From: Phycomyces blakesleeanus NRRL 1555(-) | Taxonomy: Eukaryota; Mucoromycota; Mucoromycetes; Mucorales; Phycomycetaceae | Length of the DNA stretch: 10,826 nucleotides | Direction: 5' to 3' | NCBI RefSeq assembly: GCF_001638985.1 | Contig: NW_017265174.1 | Location: 1 to 10,826 of the forward strand | Shown: positions 8,973 to 10,826 of the stretch, piece by piece | How positions within the stretch are numbered: position 1 is the first letter of the stretch | How the letters are laid out: each line of letters begins with the position of its first letter | Made by a program: the position numbers and the translations under genes | Notes under the pieces: model-generated | Told to the model about the DNA's origin: nothing | Database searches by the model: none | What the model saw: only the letters and a program-made list of their open reading frames with translations

Positions 8973-8978
8973 AATAAA
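8973..8978 (+). terminator. Candidate polyadenylation signal of gene A
   Basis: AATAAA lies 170 nt after the gene A stop, at the end of a pyrimidine-rich 3' UTR-like stretch. Short open frames across 8797-9065 are part of this stretch and are not separate genes. Confidence 0.5.
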
Positions 8979-9591
8979 AGACCACTGATTTACTATACAA
9001 TCTTAGTACTGGCATCATATCCAGTGTATACATGGATTTTATATAGTTTGTATAATGAAGCCTAATCCTATCTTCTCATTTTCCATTTTTGTTGAGGCAA
9101 TTATTAGAAGAAATTTAGTCGATATCATATTATTCTTATAAACGGACATTATATAAGCTAACTAGATGGTGATATAGAGAGGTCAAAAGGGTGGGAAATA
9201 TGCTACAAGATATTTATTTATTCAGAATGGTTTCTCAAAATCAAATATAATTCTTGGTTCTGTGTTCTCACACCTTTGCCTTTTTGATGGTTACTCTACA
9301 GAGTCTGTTACAGTATCATGGCTTACTGAATAGTATTTCCTTTAAAGCTAGTGTGTCAAAATTAATTCACTGCCCAAGTAAGCTTCTGCTCCAGCTCCTC
9401 CTACTCTTACCTCCTTTTCTCTATAAATAGTAGTAACAATTATTATAATAATTGCATATCATCTGATGTCGAATTGCTCAGCCCCATGTTTTTGTTAATT
9501 ATCTGTCTAATGGTTCTCAAATGAAGATATGCTGTTTTAAAGCTTATAGTCAGATATATGTTTGATGAGCAGTGTACCATATGTACACATC

Positions 9592-9608
9592 CTCTCTCTC
9601 TCTCTCTC
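9592..9608. repeat. (CT)n microsatellite
   Basis: A perfect 17-nt CT run. It is GA on the minus strand. Confidence 0.95.
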
Positions 9609-9769
9609 GTCTTATTGCTTGTCGCCAATTTATATTTGAATTGAAGAATTGTATGGCTGTACCAGTCTTTAAATACTCTATAAAAAAAGGTATCCTTTAA
9701 TATCATTACCTGTGGTTTATGTATCTATCACTTTGGTTTGATGATCTTATTTGAAGAGATGTAATATGT

Positions 9770-9784
9770 TATATATATATATAT
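9770..9784. repeat. (TA)n microsatellite
   Basis: A perfect alternating TA run in the convergent region. Confidence 0.9.
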
Positions 9785-9844
9785 TCAGCTAGTTTATGGT
9801 TTAATTATAATAAAAGTATGCAGAGTATGAAGAAAAACTTTTGA

Positions 9845-9850
9845 TTTATT
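9845..9850 (-). terminator. Candidate polyadenylation signal of gene B
   Basis: AATAAA on the minus strand (TTTATT on plus) lies 84 nt past the gene B stop and just beyond the (AT)11 run at 9881-9902, which would be in the 3' UTR. Confidence 0.5.
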
Positions 9851-9880
9851 AAGAATACATGTAAAGATATTGTACAAAAG

Positions 9881-9902
9881 ATATATATATATATATATAT
9901 AT
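9881..9902. repeat. (AT)11 microsatellite
   Basis: A perfect AT run in the probable 3' UTR of gene B, likely to vary in length. Confidence 0.95.
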
Positions 9903-9933
9903 GACATAATTTGAATATAAAGGCTCGCATAAG

Positions 9934-10792
9934 CTATCTACATTTGCTTTGGCCAATATGTCTGGAAAGGTTGTATTTCGTAGTATAGCTTCTTTGACAT
10001 TTTCCGCAGCTATACACAGATCTTTTTCCTTTGTGGATGCCCATATGTCTATCAAAATTGTATTTCTTGGACGTTCTATAATAGCAGTCAAGACATACGT
10101 ATTCATTTAAAGGCTTTGGACTCAAAGTACTGGAGTTTGGAAGCGGCAGTCCATTGCTAGTATATTTTAAAGTATGAATGTCATTTGGATTGTACTTTAT
10201 CAGCTGTTTATGATCTTCAAGCTCTACAGCTTAATAAAAGACACAAATTCGTTAGAGAATCATCAAAATCTCTCGTTTAATATAGTTTCTGACATACCAT
10301 ACTTAGATTCATACGGAGATGATGCTGGTGAGTCATGTTCTAGAGGAGGTATTGATGAAAGTCGTTGATAAAAAGCCTTTAGAGGTTGCTTAGTCGTAAA
10401 AACTGCTAGATAAAGAATGTTTTATTAAACCAAGAAGATAAGTAAAAAAATATATTAGATCTCTGAGTTGAGGGCGTATAAGTTTATTTTCTTGTAGTAG
10501 AATAGGAAGAACTTGTATTGTTGGTAATATTGAGACGAGAAAAAGAGTCTATATGAGATTGTAAGCATGGATTACTCCAACACTTCAGTAATCTAAGTTG
10601 AGTATTATAATTACCCATATAAATAAACTGCTTATAATAAATACTAGAGGTCTACAAATATATCTTAGATGTTAGTTATATCCACCACATTTGATTTTCT
10701 TCTTTTTTTCCGAGAAACTGGATCATTTCACTCACAGATGAAGGTTGTACACGCTCATACCGACCGGTGGGTAACCCAGAATTCAAAGACAT
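9934..10792 (-). CDS. Gene B: paralogous small zinc-finger protein, inverted copy of gene A
   Basis: My model joins minus-strand exons 10792-10736, 10651-10615, 10548-10513, 10405-10298 and 10229-9934 (57, 37, 36, 108 and 296 nt), giving 177 aa. Exons 1, 2 and 4 match gene A in length and every junction matches in phase. Splice sites include GTGAGT and GTATGT donors, with CTAAC branch sites in introns 1 and 4. Exon 3 is the weak point: its donor would be the poor GTTCTT. Skipping it keeps frame (165 aa), while reading on meets an in-frame TAA. Fingers are C125-x2-C128-x12-H141-x3-H145 and C154-x2-C157-x12-H170-x5-C176, followed by one arginine. The finger region is about half identical to gene A. 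Helix positions 3 (Asn) and 6 (Arg) match in all four fingers. The nuclear DNA-binding role is inferred from the family. The promoter lies beyond the window edge. It may be a functional shortened paralogue or early in decay. Confidence 0.72.
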
Positions 10793-10826
10793 CAGAAAAG
10801 TGTAAAGAAGTAGTGAAAAGAGTGAT

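Larger units (their letters stand above)
8979..9844. other. Convergent intergenic region between genes A and B
   Basis: It holds only simple repeats and low-complexity DNA. An 87-codon minus-strand frame (9443-9706) crosses the CT/GA repeat and has no recognisable motif, no splice partners and no support, so I do not call it. Confidence 0.5.

Noticed and set aside
8797..9065. Two overlapping plus-strand open frames after gene A
   Set aside because: They are pyrimidine-rich, F/L/S/Y-dominated sequence overlapping the gene A stop and its polyadenylation signal. They are best read as 3' UTR.
9443..9706. 87-codon minus-strand open frame between genes A and B
   Set aside because: It runs through the GA/CT microsatellite, which supplies the RERER stretch. 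No motif or exon structure is visible.
9849..10106. Minus-strand frame overlapping the gene B finger exon
   Set aside because: It is out of register with the frame holding both zinc fingers and its tail is encoded by the AT microsatellite.
10174..10368. Plus-strand frame opposite gene B exons 4-5
   Set aside because: It is antisense to the spliced gene B model, whose junctions match gene A.

Overview
The window reads as nuclear DNA of a small-intron eukaryote, most likely an AT-rich fungus. Mucoromycota is my best guess, from compact genes with GT-AG introns of 64-107 nt, CTAAC-type branch points, a decayed LINE and a MITE cluster. No prokaryotic gene, rRNA, tRNA or CRISPR array is visible. 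Many long open frames here are chance AT-rich or repeat-driven frames.

Layout. Positions 1-510 hold three pentanucleotide repeat tracts, the largest a (CAAAT)n tract. Positions 1063-1498 are a nested, self-complementary MITE cluster with TAA target-site flanks and a 34-bp perfect palindrome. Positions 1499-3350 are AT-rich DNA with one unrecognised open frame on the minus strand (2485-2730). Positions about 3360-5260 on the minus strand are a heavily mutated non-LTR retrotransposon. It has an ORF1 remnant with a gag-like region and two damaged CCHC knuckles, then an endonuclease-like fragment, and no reverse transcriptase. Positions 5261-7640 are gene-poor.

The real genes are at the right. 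Gene A (+, 7884-8803) and gene B (-, 10792-9934) are a convergent, inverted pair of paralogous small C2H2-type zinc-finger proteins. I reconstruct five exons in each. Exons 1, 2 and 4 have identical lengths (57, 37 and 108 nt) and all splice phases agree. Both end in one CCHH finger plus one CCHC-variant finger whose last cysteine lies at the C-terminus. Homology extends into the 5' leader and reaches the right window edge, so the duplication continues beyond it.

The most interesting signals are in this pair. The first 57 nt of intron 1 are more alike between the copies (48/57) than the adjacent 57-nt exon 1 (41/57). Exon 3 is 129 nt in A but reduced to at most 36 nt, or skipped, in B. Several A/B differences in intron 1 are CpG-to-TpG/CpA changes. 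Together this suggests a fast-diverging zinc-finger family in repeat-rich, probably methylated DNA. No genes other than this pair can be shown to work together.
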